A stretch of DNA of 64,000 nt from Claveliimonas bilis (GTDB lineage: Bacteria > Bacillota > Clostridia > Lachnospirales > Lachnospiraceae): the NCBI RefSeq assembly GCF_020892095.1, contig NZ_AP024845.1:682001-746000 (forward strand), read 5' to 3'. The translations under genes were made by a program, and so were the position numbers. Shown piece after piece: positions 51,080-60,047 of the stretch. Under the pieces are notes generated by a model. It saw only the letters and a program-made list of their open reading frames with translations, made no database searches and was not told the DNA's origin. The stretch's first letter is position 1. The number at the start of each line of letters is the position of its first letter.

Positions 51080-51108
51080 TTTACAACCTCCTGCCGCAAT
51101 GCTATACT
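51080..51108 (+). promoter_or_regulatory. Promoter of the 89-residue protein gene
   Basis: TTTACA (51080-51085), 17-bp spacer, TATACT (51103-51108), 36 bp upstream of the start codon. Confidence 0.72.
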
Positions 51109-51144
51109 GCCAATAAAGACCAAATAACAGAAAGGATGAACGGT

Positions 51145-51414
51145 ATGTTCCGATTGTGGGCAAAAGAATTTAAAGATAATCGAATGATCCGCGACACAGT
51201 CATATGCGAGGAAAGCATGGATACAAGAACTCACAAAATATTCCGCGCCCTCGATTCCGTCTGCTACGAATTTGATCTTAGCAAGCCGATCTGGCTGGAT
51301 TCTACTATTCAGGAATTTAAACGGCACAGCAAAGCGCGTTTCTATCAGGACAATTTTGTGGATTCTATTGATTTTGATTATCTGGAAATCCAGGTTATAG
51401 AAGAAGGAGACTGA
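51145..51414 (+). CDS. Small conserved protein of unknown function
   Basis: An 89-residue soluble protein rich in charged and aromatic residues (starts MFRLWAKEFKDNRMI; middle LDSVCYEFDLSKPIWLDSTI). I recognise it as a small conserved Lachnospiraceae protein of unknown function, from memory only. The start at 51145 is 9 nt after AAAGG; an ATG nine bases earlier overlaps that site. It has its own promoter. It meets the convergent ABC permease gene 20 bp on. Confidence 0.65.
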   Translation: MFRLWAKEFKDNRMIRDTVICEESMDTRTHKIFRALDSVCYEFDLSKPIWLDSTIQEFKRHSKARFYQDNFVDSIDFDYLEIQVIEEGD

Positions 51415-51433
51415 ATATTCAGCCTCCTTCTTT

Positions 51434-52858
51434 TTAGTCATTTCGTATCGCCGCCAGAGGGCTTAGCCTCATAGCTCTAAGCGCCGGAAAATAGCCGGCC
51501 GCCATTCCTACAAATACAGCAAATACAACTGCTGCCATGATAAGCCACAATGGAATATAGGAAATTTCCCCTTCTATTCCCATAGCCTTACTGGACGATA
51601 CAATAACATTAATAACAGTCGAAATGATATAACTTAGAATACTCCCTATGGCTCCCCCCAGCAGCCCGATAAATGCCGCTTCCATCAAAAACATTTCTTT
51701 TATATTTCTCAGACTGCATCCCAGCACTTTAATAACTCCGATCTCCTTCGTCCTCTCATAGATAGACATCATCATAGTATTGGCAATTCCGATCGCTGCC
51801 ACAAGAAGGGAAACTGCTCCGATCCCGCCAAGAACAGCCTGTATGATTTTAAGCTGCCCTTTGGCGCTTTCCAGATATTCCACATTAGTGTCTGCCTGAA
51901 ATCCCATCTGCCGGATCATAGCCGCTGTCTCGTCAACCGCATGAATGTCGTCCACTTTTACCTGCGCCTGTGTATAACTGAACTCTTTATATGGCTTTCC
52001 GGATTTTGTAACCGGCTGTCCGGGAATCGCCCTGCCGGAAAATTCTTTCTTCAGCATCGGTTTTAATGTATCCAGATCACAATAAACATTATAGTAGTGA
52101 CTATTATAGAAATCCACATCACCAGCCACTACTCCGCTTGCATGCACTGCATGTTTTTTAGCCGCTTTTGTCGGATTTTGCCCTGTCCCTTCTCCGTCAG
52201 TCTGATCACCTGTGCCTGCGGACATCGCTGAAGGATCCTGTCCTGCCTGATATCCTGCTTCATCCAAAACGAGGAACATAGAATCATGTGCCAGATCGAT
52301 ATCCGGAAGTTCTCCCGTTTCGTAATAACTATTATTACCTTTTTTATCTGCAAAAGATGTAATAATCCCATTTCCATAAAGCAGCTCCAACTGTCCTGTC
52401 CCTGTCTGCGGCAGCCTTCCTCCCGGAGCCAGGTCAATATTCTGCGATGCCAGTCCTTCCGGCGTCATTGCTATCAGCTCCGTCCAACTCTGATATCCTC
52501 CTTTCAGAAGCATAACCGACATCCTGTACACAGGCTGCGCTGACACTACATGCTCAATCTGTGAAAACTGTTCTACAACAGAATCTGTAATCCATTTTTC
52601 TTTTTCCTCTTCGCCGGCTCCACCGCTGCTGTAGGACGTCATACCGTTTCCCGTGCTTCCGCTGCTGACCGTGATCGTGTTAAGGCCTCCCGACTGCTCA
52701 ATCTCCTGATAAATCATCTGCTGCATCCCAAGACCCAGAGAAATCATGACAACAATGGAGGTTGTCCCAATGATCACACCCAGGACAGTCAGAAATGTCC
52801 GAAGTTTTCTGCGCTTTAAGTTTCCACTACTCATTCTCAGAAGATCGATCCAGTTCAT
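51434..52858 (-). CDS. MacB/FtsX-type ABC transporter permease
   Basis: A 474-residue permease with one N-terminal membrane segment, a large extracellular MacB-PCD domain (residues 50-330, containing a Gly/Gln/Thr-rich insertion near 220) and three C-terminal membrane segments. The FtsX motif MSIYERTKEIGVIKVLGCS is near residue 372. It would use ATP energy mechanically to push out or sense peptides or macrolide-like compounds. It overlaps the accessory gene by 32 nt. Confidence 0.88.
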   Translation of the reverse strand: MNWIDLLRMSSGNLKRRKLRTFLTVLGVIIGTTSIVVMISLGLGMQQMIYQEIEQSGGLNTITVSSGSTGNGMTSYSSGGAGEEEKEKWITDSVVEQFSQIEHVVSAQPVYRMSVMLLKGGYQSWTELIAMTPEGLASQNIDLAPGGRLPQTGTGQLELLYGNGIITSFADKKGNNSYYETGELPDIDLAHDSMFLVLDEAGYQAGQDPSAMSAGTGDQTDGEGTGQNPTKAAKKHAVHASGVVAGDVDFYNSHYYNVYCDLDTLKPMLKKEFSGRAIPGQPVTKSGKPYKEFSYTQAQVKVDDIHAVDETAAMIRQMGFQADTNVEYLESAKGQLKIIQAVLGGIGAVSLLVAAIGIANTMMMSIYERTKEIGVIKVLGCSLRNIKEMFLMEAAFIGLLGGAIGSILSYIISTVINVIVSSSKAMGIEGEISYIPLWLIMAAVVFAVFVGMAAGYFPALRAMRLSPLAAIRND

Positions 52859-54395
52859 CCAGCAATCCCTCCTCTTCCAGAGCGTCCATTTTCTTCTTCT
52901 TTCCCTTTCTTACAACAATAACAGCTGCCGCCGCTGCCAATATGACTGCCGCCACTGCTACAGGAATCACTGGAAATCCCTTTTCTTCCTCCGTATTGGA
53001 AAAGTCAGTCATAGCTGCGGTATCTTCCATCTCTGTGATTTCCAACTGAAAGGTTTTCTCTGCTGTAGCTACCTGTCCTGCCTCGTCTTCATAACTTAAA
53101 GTCATCTTCATGTCTTTCATGCCTGATGTAGGTTCTGTCCCCTCCAGCATTGCATCGATATCCGTACTTGCACCAGGTTCCACATTTCCTAAAAATATCT
53201 CTTCTTTTTTGATTCCTTCACCTTCAAACACTGCTTTTACATTATAAAGCTTTACTCTTCCCAGATTATAGAGACTGCTGGTAATGTTGGCTTCCTCCCC
53301 TGCCGCAATCGTAGCTGGAGTGATCTCAAAATCGCTCATTTCAAACCTTGCATCCTGTTTTACAGGAATGGACAAGCTGGAGGCAGCCTCTACCTGTGCT
53401 GCATTTCCGTCTTCATATTTCATAGACAGATTAATACTGTATGGCTTTTGTACTAAATCTGCTTTCGCATTCAGCTGAATGGAAATATCTGCTGTTCCCC
53501 CTGCTTTGATCCCATCCAGATAAATGGAGCTGGAGCCTGATGAAGGAAGAAATGCCGGTGATGTCGTCTGCTCATCGGATCCTTCTGACGGTGCCTCCAG
53601 ATCAAAAAGCATATTGGAAACTCTCGTTGCCTTAGATGTGTTTTTCAAATGTATTGTAAGCGTAAAATTGCTTCCTGCTTTTACTTCAGCCGGATTTGTG
53701 TCGAATCCTGTCACGATCACTCGCGGAACAGATCCGGAAGTATTTCCTTCTCCGCCTCCTCCTGTCACAGCTCCATTGTCAAAACCTCCTGCAGCTGCCA
53801 GAAGCTGTGAACTGTTTCCATCTAAAAATCCGTCTGTACTTCCAGAGTTTCCGGCACTTCCAGAGTTTCCGGATCCTGCCCCCATCTGATCTGATCCCTG
53901 TGGGGAAGCGGGCTTTTTATCTCCTCCCGTCTGTGGTTTCTGCTGCTCTTTTGCTGCAATATTGACATAGAAGGAACTTGTATTTAACACCTCTTCTCCT
54001 TCTTCTCCAAAGGCAGATATATCGAAGCTTAAAGTGTATCGTCCCGCATCTGCGTTCTTCCTTGCTGTAAAATCAAACGACACTTCCCCGCTTTTTCCTG
54101 CCTCCAGCGTTTCTATTGTCTGACTGTAGCTTTGGTATTCCGTCTGAAACGGCCACTTATCTCCACTGTTTCTAAGTTTGGGGACAACTGTGATTTTTGT
54201 CAGGTCACTTTCGCCCGTATTAGCGATACATACTTTGAACTCCTTTTTATCGCCTTGTTTGTATGTAAGAACCTTATTATCCGGAACACTGACTTCTAAT
54301 TGACTGGCTGCTGCTTTAAGCGGCGTCGGACTTACCATCCCCCAGATCACCGTCATCATCAGAACCGCAGCTGCTATTTTTTTTATCTGCTTCAT
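52827..54395 (-). CDS. Exported CARDB-like accessory protein of the ABC exporter
   Basis: A 522-residue protein with a signal peptide (to about residue 31), three beta-rich CARDB/S-layer-type repeats (around 35-145, 225-340, 350-450), a Gly/Ser/Asn-rich linker (160-220) and one C-terminal membrane anchor near 480-500 with a charged tail. Encoded between ATPase and permease, it probably works outside the membrane as a partner of the MacB-type permease. Its role is inferred from operon position only. Confidence 0.75.
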   Translation of the reverse strand: MKQIKKIAAAVLMMTVIWGMVSPTPLKAAASQLEVSVPDNKVLTYKQGDKKEFKVCIANTGESDLTKITVVPKLRNSGDKWPFQTEYQSYSQTIETLEAGKSGEVSFDFTARKNADAGRYTLSFDISAFGEEGEEVLNTSSFYVNIAAKEQQKPQTGGDKKPASPQGSDQMGAGSGNSGSAGNSGSTDGFLDGNSSQLLAAAGGFDNGAVTGGGGEGNTSGSVPRVIVTGFDTNPAEVKAGSNFTLTIHLKNTSKATRVSNMLFDLEAPSEGSDEQTTSPAFLPSSGSSSIYLDGIKAGGTADISIQLNAKADLVQKPYSINLSMKYEDGNAAQVEAASSLSIPVKQDARFEMSDFEITPATIAAGEEANITSSLYNLGRVKLYNVKAVFEGEGIKKEEIFLGNVEPGASTDIDAMLEGTEPTSGMKDMKMTLSYEDEAGQVATAEKTFQLEITEMEDTAAMTDFSNTEEEKGFPVIPVAVAAVILAAAAAVIVVRKGKKKKMDALEEEGLLDELDRSSENE

Positions 54396-55102
54396 ATTTC
54401 CCTCTCCTTTTCTCTCTGTTTTTCTTCTACTTTTACAATCTTTCCGTCTATAATATGAAAAATCCGGTCTGCATAAGACGCAAGCTGCAGATCATGAGTC
54501 ACCATGACAAGTGTGCGCTTCTGCTCTCTCACAACCGTCTGCATAAGATGCATGACCTCTTTGGATGTGTGGGAATCCAGATTTCCCGTAGGCTCATCAG
54601 CAAAGATAATATCCGGTTCCATAACAAGCGCTCTTGCTACGCCTACCCTTTGCTGCTGTCCTCCCGACATCTGATTCGGAAGATGCTTCTTATGTTTTCC
54701 CAATTTGACAAGATCCAGCATCTGATCTGCCTTTTTCATTCTTACACTTCTTTTTACCCCGCGGAAACTTAAGGGAAGCGCAACATTTTCTACGGCATCC
54801 AGCGTTCCGATCAAATGAAAAGACTGAAAAATAAAGCCTACATGCTCCCTTCTGAATTTGACAAGCTGCTCCTCATTCATCTTCTCTATATGCCGTCCAC
54901 TGATTACAACTTCTCCCTTTGTGGGTTTTTCCAGACCGGCCAGCATATTAAGAAGAGTAGATTTACCTGATCCGGACGTCCCTACAATTGCACAGAATTC
55001 TCCCTTATAGATCTGAAAGCTGACCCCGTTCAGAGCCCGCACCGCTTCATCACCTACACGGTACAATTTGTAGAGATCGTTCACCTCAATGACTTTTTGC
55101 AT
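54392..55102 (-). CDS. ABC transporter ATPase (MacB/LolD type)
   Basis: A 236-residue ATPase: Walker A GTSGSGKSTLLNMLAG near 40, signature [15 protein letters not shown] near 143, Walker B IIFADEPTGNLDS, switch His VTHDL. It heads the three-gene exporter operon; its stop overlaps the accessory gene start by 4 nt. 55103-55293 upstream holds no gene. Confidence 0.93.
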   Translation of the reverse strand: MQKVIEVNDLYKLYRVGDEAVRALNGVSFQIYKGEFCAIVGTSGSGKSTLLNMLAGLEKPTKGEVVISGRHIEKMNEEQLVKFRREHVGFIFQSFHLIGTLDAVENVALPLSFRGVKRSVRMKKADQMLDLVKLGKHKKHLPNQMSGGQQQRVGVARALVMEPDIIFADEPTGNLDSHTSKEVMHLMQTVVREQKRTLVMVTHDLQLASYADRIFHIIDGKIVKVEEKQREKEREI

Positions 55103-55293
55103 GCTCTGTATATCCTCTCTTGGCTTATTTCATACTGCCTTTTCCGTACAGGACAGTATCCCTGCATTCAGATAATCAATGTCAGAATACTGCTCCTGCA
55201 TGGAAATGCATTTCTGTAACGTATGCAGGAAGAGCGTATCATACAATTCCTAATATAACCTTAGGTTTTTCTTTAATATTGTCTTAAGATTCT

Positions 55294-55650
55294 TTATTTT
55301 TTCATTTTCGGTTCAAAGATCAGAGAAGCAAGATATCCGAAGATCAGAGCTGATGAAATTCCGGCTGCACTCGCCTGAAATCCTCCCAGGAAAATACCGA
55401 TAAATCCGTTCTCCTCAATTGCTTTTTGCACTCCGCTCCACAGAGTATTTCCAAAACCGAGCAGTGGAACGGTAGCCCCCGCCCCGGCAAATTCCACAAA
55501 GGGCGGATAAATATGAAAAAAGCCAAGCACTGCCCCGCTGCACACCAGCAGCACCATAATGCGGCCCGGCATCAGCTTTGTCCGGTCCAGCAGAATCTGG
55601 ACCAGGGCGCAGATAATGCCGCCGACCCAAAACGCATTGAAATATTCCAT
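55294..55650 (-). CDS. spoVAE: Stage V sporulation protein AE (SpoVAEb)
   Basis: A 118-residue protein with three or four membrane segments (FVEFAGAGATVPLLGFGNTL is the family core). Part of the SpoVA channel that moves dipicolinic acid into the forespore and out at germination. Last gene of the spoVA cluster, 17 bp after spoVAD. Confidence 0.9.
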   Translation of the reverse strand: MEYFNAFWVGGIICALVQILLDRTKLMPGRIMVLLVCSGAVLGFFHIYPPFVEFAGAGATVPLLGFGNTLWSGVQKAIEENGFIGIFLGGFQASAAGISSALIFGYLASLIFEPKMKK

Positions 55651-55667
55651 ATCACACTCACACCTCC

Positions 55668-56678
55668 TTACGCTGTTTCCAGCACAATCCCATGGGCGAT
55701 TCCGGGTACGCTGGATCCCTCATTATAGCTTACCGTCGACATCAGCGCCCCTGTAGGGACAAAGAGCACTTTCTTCCATTCACCGCCCGCTATCTTCGGT
55801 AGAATATAAGAGGACAACGTCACTGCCGCGCACCCGCATCCGCTTCCTCCGGAATGGGTATCCTGTGTTTTCTGGTCGAAGATTGTCATTCCGCAGTCTA
55901 TATGATTCTTTTCTATATCCACCCCTTTTTCCCGCATCAGATCTACTAAAATACTTTTTCCTACATACCCCAGATCCCCTGTAACAACCCGGTCATATTC
56001 CTCTATGCTTCTTCCGAAATCTTCCAGATTCTGCATAATGGTATCTGCTGCCGCCGGCGCCATACATGCACCCATATTCTGGGAATCTTTCAGTCCGTAA
56101 TCTATAATTTTCCCCACGGTCACGCCGGTGATCTTTACCGGACTTTTCTTCCTCCCCACCAGGAAGGCAGCGCTTCCTGTTACAGTCCAGTGGGCCGAAA
56201 GCGGCCGTTGATTCGCGTAGCTTAAAGGGAAGCGAAATTCTTTTTCCGCAGTCCCGAAATGGCTGGATGTCACAGCCAGCATATATTCCCCGTAACCGGC
56301 CGCCACTGCCATAGAGGCAAGCGCCAGCGCTTCCCCTGAAGTAGAGCATGCGCCGAACAGACCAAACATGGGAATCTGAAGCTTTTCCACGCCCATGGAT
56401 GTGGCAATTCCCTGGCGCAGCAGGTCTCCTCCGTACAGATAGCGGACCTGCTCTGCTGACACATGTGCCTTTCCCAGTGTCAGGATACAGGCTTCACTTT
56501 GCATCGTACCTTCTGCCTCTTCCCACGTCTTTGCTCCAAACAGATTATCTCCTACCATGTCAAACAAATTTCCCAGCGGTCCCTCTCCCTCTTTTTTGCC
56601 TACAACAGACCCGCTGCTGATCAGATACGGTGTCTCTGTGAAAGAAAGGCTCTGAGCTCCTTTTGTTTTCTGGATCAT
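55668..56678 (-). CDS. spoVAD: Stage V sporulation protein AD
   Basis: A 336-residue soluble SpoVA component of thiolase-like fold, which binds dipicolinic acid in Bacillus. Family motifs: GDLLRQGIATSMGVEKLQIPMFGLFGACSTSGEALALA begins near 110, SGGSGCGCAAVTLSSYILP near 275. Overlaps spoVAC by 4 nt. Confidence 0.94.
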   Translation of the reverse strand: MIQKTKGAQSLSFTETPYLISSGSVVGKKEGEGPLGNLFDMVGDNLFGAKTWEEAEGTMQSEACILTLGKAHVSAEQVRYLYGGDLLRQGIATSMGVEKLQIPMFGLFGACSTSGEALALASMAVAAGYGEYMLAVTSSHFGTAEKEFRFPLSYANQRPLSAHWTVTGSAAFLVGRKKSPVKITGVTVGKIIDYGLKDSQNMGACMAPAAADTIMQNLEDFGRSIEEYDRVVTGDLGYVGKSILVDLMREKGVDIEKNHIDCGMTIFDQKTQDTHSGGSGCGCAAVTLSSYILPKIAGGEWKKVLFVPTGALMSTVSYNEGSSVPGIAHGIVLETA

Positions 56679-57142
56679 CCCAAGACACCTGCCTTTCCTG
56701 CCAGCCAGTAAATAAATCCCAGAAGCCAGCTTGTGAAGATTCCATATAAAATGACCGGCCCGGCAATGGTAAAAATCTTACAGCCGATTCCCATAACCTG
56801 TCCTTCTTTTTTATACTCAATAGCCGGTGCCGCCACAGAATTGGCAAATCCGGTGATCGGAACCAGGGCCCCGGCTCCTCCCCATTTTGCAATTTTGGGA
56901 TAAAGATTCAGTCCTGTTAAAACAGCACTGATCAATACCAGAATAACCGAATTCCAGCTTCCGCTCATATTTTTATCCAATCCGCATTTTTCACAATAAT
57001 TCAGTATAAATTCACCAATCATACAAATGATCCCGCCTGTAATAAATGCTTTCAGCATATTAAGCGGAAGATTATGGACCGGTGTCTTTTTCTTCACATA
57101 TTCTTCATAAGCTTTCTTTTCTTTTTCTGTTAAATTGCCCAC
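56675..57142 (-). CDS. spoVAC: Stage V sporulation protein AC
   Basis: A 155-residue protein with four membrane segments; the family core NLYPKIAKWGGAGALVPITGFANS is near residue 87. In Bacillus SpoVAC is the mechanosensitive part of the channel. The start is GTG at 57142, behind AGGAAGGGTGG; no ATG fits. Coupled to spoVAD. Confidence 0.92.
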   Translation of the reverse strand: MGNLTEKEKKAYEEYVKKKTPVHNLPLNMLKAFITGGIICMIGEFILNYCEKCGLDKNMSGSWNSVILVLISAVLTGLNLYPKIAKWGGAGALVPITGFANSVAAPAIEYKKEGQVMGIGCKIFTIAGPVILYGIFTSWLLGFIYWLAGKAGVLG

Positions 57143-57186
57143 GTTTGATCCACCCTTCCTCTTTAAAATTTCATTGGCACGGCCTT

Positions 57187-57624
57187 TTAAAATCCTCCCC
57201 AGCGATTCCAGAAAAACAGCAGTCCTCCGACACATTTTCCCACAGCCATCCCCAGAATTGCCCACGGTATACATCTTGAAATCTTAATCCTTCTGATGAA
57301 TACAGGAAATACATTCAGAACCTCTGCCAGCGCCATTGCCCAGCATCCGGCAAACATGCCTGCCAGGATCCCGAAAAGCGGCAGGATCCATGTTCCTCCC
57401 GGAATAGATATCTGAAAAACAAAAAATATATTTCCCAATATGCCTCCTAATGCAGCCGCATCCTCATAAAGCAGGATGTGCTCTCCCGTATGAGTTCTGT
57501 CGGCAAAATCTGATAAAATCCCCAGTTCGATAATAAAGGAAAACAGGCCGCCTGCCACTGTGATTCCGGCGCTAAGTCCTATGAGGCCCAGAATGACCTG
57601 CTGTATGATCTGTTGTCCCCACAT
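57187..57624 (-). CDS. spoVAB: Stage V sporulation protein AB
   Basis: A 145-residue membrane protein with four segments (QVILGLIGLSAGITVAGGLFSFIIELG; YEDAAALGGILGNIFFVF). Start at 57624 (GGAGAAGGAA site). It overlaps spoVAA by 53 nt, as is common in this operon. Confidence 0.9.
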   Translation of the reverse strand: MWGQQIIQQVILGLIGLSAGITVAGGLFSFIIELGILSDFADRTHTGEHILLYEDAAALGGILGNIFFVFQISIPGGTWILPLFGILAGMFAGCWAMALAEVLNVFPVFIRRIKISRCIPWAILGMAVGKCVGGLLFFWNRWGGF

Positions 57625-58255
57625 CAATTTCCTTCTCCTTTCTGGAATAGGCCTCAATCAGAGTACTCTGTATTTCATTTTCATAAGTTCTCATTTCCAC
57701 CTCAATGGGAGTCGGATCTGCCGAAAACCGCTTTTTTCCGAAATGATTGAAGAATACAAGGATCCCCATAATCAGACCGATACAGTAAGTAAACTCCAGA
57801 ACTGTAAATCCGTCGGATACTTTTCCGGTCAGAAGTGTATAAATCTGCCGAAAGAGTTTTGCTGTATCCACATCATTGTTAAAGGCCATAATAGAAAACG
57901 CCGCCCCGGCAAATGTTAAAAACACTACTCCGGCTGTCTTGGCGATGTGGACCGCTTTGCTTCCTGATCTTTTATCTGCCAGAGTAATGATGACATCCGG
58001 CTCTGCAAGATTCTGTACCTCTGCCTCCGGAAATTCTTTGTGGATCAGCTCGATCACCTTCAAAACAGAGAGAACTGTCCGGCTGACCTTTTTATCCGCA
58101 GAATGAAAACGAAAAAGCTTCAGAGTTTTTACTTTAGCAAGGATAACCGGATTGCTGCATTCTACCTGAAAAATATCCCCTAACGTCACATCCGGTTTGG
58201 TAACTTCTACATTCCTGTCTGATTTTATATAAATTGTCGCTTTCACCTGAGACAC
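57572..58255 (-). CDS. spoVAA: Stage V sporulation protein AA
   Basis: A 227-residue protein with a soluble N-terminal half (VKATIYIKSDRNVEVTKPDVTLGDIFQVEC is the SpoVAA start) and two membrane segments near 130-150 and 170-190. The start codon is GTG at 58255, 9 nt after GGAGG. The start lies inside the preceding small frame (122-nt overlap). Confidence 0.9.
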   Translation of the reverse strand: MSQVKATIYIKSDRNVEVTKPDVTLGDIFQVECSNPVILAKVKTLKLFRFHSADKKVSRTVLSVLKVIELIHKEFPEAEVQNLAEPDVIITLADKRSGSKAVHIAKTAGVVFLTFAGAAFSIMAFNNDVDTAKLFRQIYTLLTGKVSDGFTVLEFTYCIGLIMGILVFFNHFGKKRFSADPTPIEVEMRTYENEIQSTLIEAYSRKEKEIDVGTTDHTAGHSGPHRT

Positions 58256-58409
58256 TTTCTGGCACCTCCTGTTCTATCCTCACCAGTGTACCGTCTGTAA
58301 CCTGTTCGCTGCCTCTGACATCCCGAAAATAATAGATTACTCCTACAGCAACAGCTAATGTCACCACAAAGATAAGGCATACCCTTATTTTTTTCCTGGC
58401 TTTCTCCAT
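58134..58409 (-). CDS. Small membrane protein between sigF and spoVAA
   Basis: A 91-residue frame with a clear membrane segment (residues 8-27) and a good ribosome site (AAGGAGAG). Its last 40 codons overlap spoVAA in another frame. The part before the overlap looks like a real short exported-anchor protein; the tail, rich in Cys and Gly, may just be shadow of spoVAA. Its place in the forespore operon suggests a sporulation role. Not recognised. Confidence 0.55.
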   Translation of the reverse strand: MEKARKKIRVCLIFVVTLAVAVGVIYYFRDVRGSEQVTDGTLVRIEQEVPESVSGESDNLYKIRQECRSYQTGCDVRGYFSGRMQQSGYPC

Positions 58410-58486
58410 ACGTTTCTCTCCTTTTCGTATAACCTTGATGTTTAGTATGGTTTCAGCCAGTAAAAAATATACATTGGGTATGCCTT

Positions 58487-59200
58487 TTAAATCTTCTCTC
58501 TCATTTCTTCCAGAATCCTTTTTTCCATTCTCGATACCTGGACCTGTGATATGCCGAGTATTTTTCCTACTTCTGTCTGGGTTTTATTTGCAAAATATCT
58601 CAAATAAATAAGCTGTCTTTCCTCCGGCCGGAGCTGTTCCAAAAGCTGGCTAAGCAGCATACGGTTTAAAACCGCTTCCTCTCTTTCCTCCTTTTCCTCC
58701 AGCTTATCCAAAAGCTGTATCTCGTGGCCGTCCTTCTGATAGATTGTCTTATGAAGCGACTCTATCTCTGCCCCCGCCTCAAGGGCAAGTACAAGTTCTT
58801 CTTTATCAACCTGCATCGTCTTTGCAATTTCTCCAAGGGACGGTTCATCCCCGTTTTCACCCTGCAGTTTTTCTCTGCAGCAATGAGCTTTGTAAGCCAT
58901 CTCTTTGAGCGAGCGGCTTACTTTGATCATACCGTCATCCCGAAGAAATCGTTTGATTTCTCCGGAGATCATAGGAACCGCATAGGTGGAAAATTTCACA
59001 TCATAGGACAGATCAAATTTGTCTATCGCTTTTAAAAGCCCGATACTTCCGATCTGAAACAGGTCTTCTGCTTCCGCCCCACGGTTATAAAATCGTTTTA
59101 CCACACACCATATCAGCCCGGTGTTTTCCTCCACAATCTGTGCTTTTGCCTCTTCATCCCCTTGGTGAGATTTCTGAATCAAAGCGATTGTGTGGTCCAT
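58487..59200 (-). CDS. sigF: Forespore sigma factor F
   Basis: A 237-residue sigma-70 family factor. Region 2 (NTGLIWCVVKRFYNRGAEAEDLFQIGSIGLLKAIDKFD near 25-65), region 3 and region 4 (YLRYFANKTQTEVGKILGISQVQVSRMEKRIL) are all visible. It is encoded behind spoIIAA and spoIIAB, the canonical operon, and directs forespore genes such as those next to it. Confidence 0.96.
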   Translation of the reverse strand: MDHTIALIQKSHQGDEEAKAQIVEENTGLIWCVVKRFYNRGAEAEDLFQIGSIGLLKAIDKFDLSYDVKFSTYAVPMISGEIKRFLRDDGMIKVSRSLKEMAYKAHCCREKLQGENGDEPSLGEIAKTMQVDKEELVLALEAGAEIESLHKTIYQKDGHEIQLLDKLEEKEEREEAVLNRMLLSQLLEQLRPEERQLIYLRYFANKTQTEVGKILGISQVQVSRMEKRILEEMREKI

Positions 59201-59646
59201 AATTCCCTTCCTTTGCCGATTTCCTTTTTCATTTTTACCGTTGTCCCTTTCCCGGGCGCTGATTCCACCTCCAGTTCATCCATAAAAGCCTCCATAAAAG
59301 AAAATCCCATTCCGGATCGTTCCAGATCCGGTTTTGTAGTAAACAGCGGCTCCATAGCCTTTTTCACATCAGTGATCCCCACTCCCTGATCCGAAATTTC
59401 AAGATAAATTGATTTTCCCTGTATCCACGCCTTAATATGTACTTTATTAAGCGTACTGTTATAGCCATGGATAATGGCATTTGTCACCGCTTCCGACACA
59501 GCCGTCTTGACATCAGACACCTCTTCCACTGTAGGGTTGAGCTGAGTCATAAATGCCGCCACTGTGACTCTTGCAAATGCTTCATTGGATGAATGACTGT
59601 CGAAACTCACTTCCATTTCATTGTATACTTCCCCGATATGTTCCAT
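59179..59646 (-). CDS. spoIIAB: Anti-sigma-F factor and kinase SpoIIAB
   Basis: A 155-residue GHKL kinase holding SigF inactive and phosphorylating SpoIIAA. Motifs: EAVTNAIIHGY near 50 (N-box), DQGVGITD near 85, RSGMGFSFMEAFMD near 112. It is slightly longer than Bacillus SpoIIAB at the C-terminus and overlaps sigF by 22 nt. Start at 59646 behind GAGGAAAA. Confidence 0.95.
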   Translation of the reverse strand: MEHIGEVYNEMEVSFDSHSSNEAFARVTVAAFMTQLNPTVEEVSDVKTAVSEAVTNAIIHGYNSTLNKVHIKAWIQGKSIYLEISDQGVGITDVKKAMEPLFTTKPDLERSGMGFSFMEAFMDELEVESAPGKGTTVKMKKEIGKGRELWTTQSL

Positions 59647-59647
59647 T

Positions 59648-59959
59648 TTATTTTTCCTCCTCATATAGCTGCATGATCTTCATTACTCCTGACATTGTCA
59701 GTATTTTCTTCATCCGCTCGCTGGTATGCACTGCCCATACCTCGCCACCCATCATGTATACTTTCTTATAGCGTCCCATAATTACCCCGATTCCGGAACT
59801 GTCCATAAAACTGGTGTCTGCAAAGTCAAAGATAATGTAGCGGATGTGTTCTCTGTCAATGAGATGATCCGCCTCCTTTTTAATCTCTTCTGCATTGTGA
59901 TGATCCACATCGCTGGGCAGAAAAATCGTAAGACAATTTTCCTGTACCTGATACTTCAT
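59648..59959 (-). CDS. spoIIAA: Anti-anti-sigma factor SpoIIAA
   Basis: A 103-residue STAS domain protein; the phosphorylatable Ser lies in DTSFMDSSGIGVIMGRYK near residue 56. It releases SigF from SpoIIAB after dephosphorylation. First gene of the operon; the ATG follows GAGGAGG. Confidence 0.95.
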   Translation of the reverse strand: MKYQVQENCLTIFLPSDVDHHNAEEIKKEADHLIDREHIRYIIFDFADTSFMDSSGIGVIMGRYKKVYMMGGEVWAVHTSERMKKILTMSGVMKIMQLYEEEK

Positions 59960-59994
59960 ATCGTATTCCTCCTCAAAAATAGTCTATCTATGAC

Positions 59995-60028
59995 AAAAGG
60001 ATATGTAACTTTTATTACATATCCTTTT
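59995..60028. terminator. Terminator between the TPR gene and spoIIAA
   Basis: Perfect 14-bp arms AAAAGGATATGTAA and complement around a 6-nt loop, ending in TTTT on both strands. Confidence 0.8.
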
Positions 60029-60047
60029 CTTTCGTATCACCACTGTT

